64,000 nucleotides of DNA from Glaciecola sp. (GTDB lineage Bacteria > Pseudomonadota > Gammaproteobacteria > Enterobacterales > Alteromonadaceae). The translations under genes were made by a program, and so were the position numbers. The DNA is taken from contig JAQWNF010000023.1 of assembly GCA_029246415.1 (NCBI GenBank), forward strand, positions 186,001-250,000, read 5' to 3'. Below are positions 62,822-64,000 of the stretch, piece after piece (position 1 is the stretch's first letter; each line of letters starts with the position of its first letter). The notes under the pieces were generated by a model. The model did not search any database and was not told the origin of the DNA. It saw nothing but the letters and a program-made list of their open reading frames with translations.

Positions 62822-64000
62822 TTATTCAGCTTCTGGTTCTGGCTTTACTGTCGATGCAATAGCCAACTCGGCTAACTGCTCAGCACTGGCAACACCCGGT
62901 GCAGACGTTAACGGACAAGCTGCCGTTGCTGTTTTAGGGAAAGCCATGACATCACGGATTGATGCGGTGTCAGTCATTAACATAACCAAACGGTCTAAAC
63001 CAAATGCTAGACCTGCATGCGGCGGTGTACCGTATTGTAATGCTTCAAGTAAGAAACCAAATTTGCTTTGCGCTTCTTCTTTAGAAATACCTAAAATATC
63101 AAATACCGTCGCTTGCATGTCTTGTTGATGGATACGTACCGAACCACCACCTAATTCACACCCATTAAGTACCATGTCGTAAGCGTTGGATAAGGCGTTC
63201 GCCGGATCCGCTTTAAGCGCCTCTGGTGATAAATCACGCGGAGCAGTAAATGGATGATGCAGTGCATGATACTGACCGTCAAATTCTTCAAACATAGGGA
63301 AGTCAACAACCCATAATGGCTTCCACTCACCTTGATTAAGGTTAAAGTCATTACCGACTTTCAAACGCAACGCACCTAATGCTTCGGTTACGACGGAGTA
63401 AGTGTCAGAACCAAATAATAAAATATCACCGTCTTTGGCATCTGCTGCAGTGAGTAATTGTGCGATGACTTCTGGCGTTAAGAACTTAGCAATCGGTGAT
63501 TGTACGCCTTCTGCGCCTTTAGACACATCGTTGATTTTCATCCAAGCAAGTCCTTTGGCACCATAAATGCCAACGAAATTGCCATATTCATCTAATTGTT
63601 TACGTGACAAGCTTGCTCCGCCTGGGACACAAATCATCGCCACTCGACCTTTAGGATCATTCGCAGGACCAGAGAACACCTTAAACTCGACGTCAGACAT
63701 AATCTCAGCGACATCAATCAGTTGTAACGGATTACGTAAATCCGGTTTATCCGAACCATATAAACGCATTGCATCTGCATACGTCATACGCGGGAAATCA
63801 CCTAAGTCAACATCAAGCATCTTGACAAATAACTCACGGATCATGCGCTCTGCAATCGACATTACACCATCTGCATCTAAGAAAGTGGTTTCGATATCGA
63901 TTTGGGTAAATTCAGGCTGGCGGTCAGCACGTAAATCTTCATCACGGAAACATTTAACGATTTGGTAATACTTGTCCATACCCGACATCATCAACAATTG
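62822..64000 (-). CDS. aspS: Aspartyl-tRNA synthetase, C-terminal part
   Basis: The frame is open to the window end; about 392 C-terminal residues are present, with the N-terminal anticodon-binding domain outside. Class II motif 2 is in [17 protein letters not shown] and motif 3 is [11 protein letters not shown]. The bacterial GAD insert lies between ([20 protein letters not shown]). It charges tRNA-Asp. It heads the aspS-nudB-ruvCAB series. Confidence 0.96.
   Translation of the reverse strand, partial: QLLMMSGMDKYYQIVKCFRDEDLRADRQPEFTQIDIETTFLDADGVMSIAERMIRELFVKMLDVDLGDFPRMTYADAMRLYGSDKPDLRNPLQLIDVAEIMSDVEFKVFSGPANDPKGRVAMICVPGGASLSRKQLDEYGNFVGIYGAKGLAWMKINDVSKGAEGVQSPIAKFLTPEVIAQLLTAADAKDGDILLFGSDTYSVVTEALGALRLKVGNDFNLNQGEWKPLWVVDFPMFEEFDGQYHALHHPFTAPRDLSPEALKADPANALSNAYDMVLNGCELGGGSVRIHQQDMQATVFDILGISKEEAQSKFGFLLEALQYGTPPHAGLAFGLDRLVMLMTDTASIRDVMAFPKTATAACPLTSAPGVASAEQLAELAIASTVKPEPEAE

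Overview
The window reads as chromosomal DNA of a marine-type gammaproteobacterium, most like the Alteromonadales (inference). Reasons: moderately AT-rich sequence by eye; the gammaproteobacterial order nadA, tRNA-Lys, tol-pal, ruvABC, nudB, aspS; a DgcN/DgcA D-glutamate pair of the kind described from marine proteobacteria; a NasS/NasT-controlled assimilatory nitrate system; and a DUF3422 protein. Genes are densely packed, and several convergent neighbours overlap at their 3' ends.

Layout. 0-1.5 kb: end of dgcN, then dgcA. 1.5-2.9 kb: a decayed sensor kinase beside an intact NarL-type response regulator. 3.0-7.6 kb: a small lipoprotein, LrgAB-like membrane proteins, a nitroreductase, and an LTA-synthase-like enzyme paired with diacylglycerol kinase. 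7.7-31 kb: a nitrate assimilation and molybdenum cofactor region. It holds mobA-moaA, nasT-nasS, nasA-cobA-(TrpD2-like), nrtABC, nirBD, modABC, a MoeB/ThiF protein, moaBCDE and moeA. The parts fit together: NrtABC imports nitrate, NasA and NirBD reduce it to ammonium, CobA starts siroheme synthesis for NirB, ModABC imports molybdate, and Moa/Moe/MobA build the cofactor for NasA. NasS/NasT probably control the set by RNA antitermination. The nirB leader has two hairpins with identical AACGAC hexaloops, and the nasA and nrtA leaders each hold an intrinsic terminator just before the gene with at least one A1/G4 hexaloop hairpin.

31-45 kb: an uncharacterised protein, an RND efflux pair with a divergent TetR regulator and two palindromic operators, a 2OG-Fe(II) oxygenase, a tandem of sensor kinases whose second member lacks the phospho-accepting histidine, pfkA, lldD, a LysR regulator and a GreA/B-C-like protein. 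45-53 kb is the accessory part: a large UvrD-type helicase, a ccdAB toxin-antitoxin module, and a stretch studded with partial copies of a tRNA-Ser(GGA) gene. Between those copies lie a LysE/Lrp pair, a truncated radC-like relic, a DUF3422 gene and long direct repeats. I see no integrase. 53-64 kb is core: nadA, two tRNA-Lys genes, cpoB-pal-tolBARQ-ybgC, ruvB-ruvA-ruvC, nudB and the 3' part of aspS.

The points most worth a second look are the three NasT-type leader RNAs, the kinase/pseudokinase pair with a distant orphan regulator, and the repeated tRNA-Ser scars. I found no CRISPR array, no complete insertion sequence and no obvious prophage.
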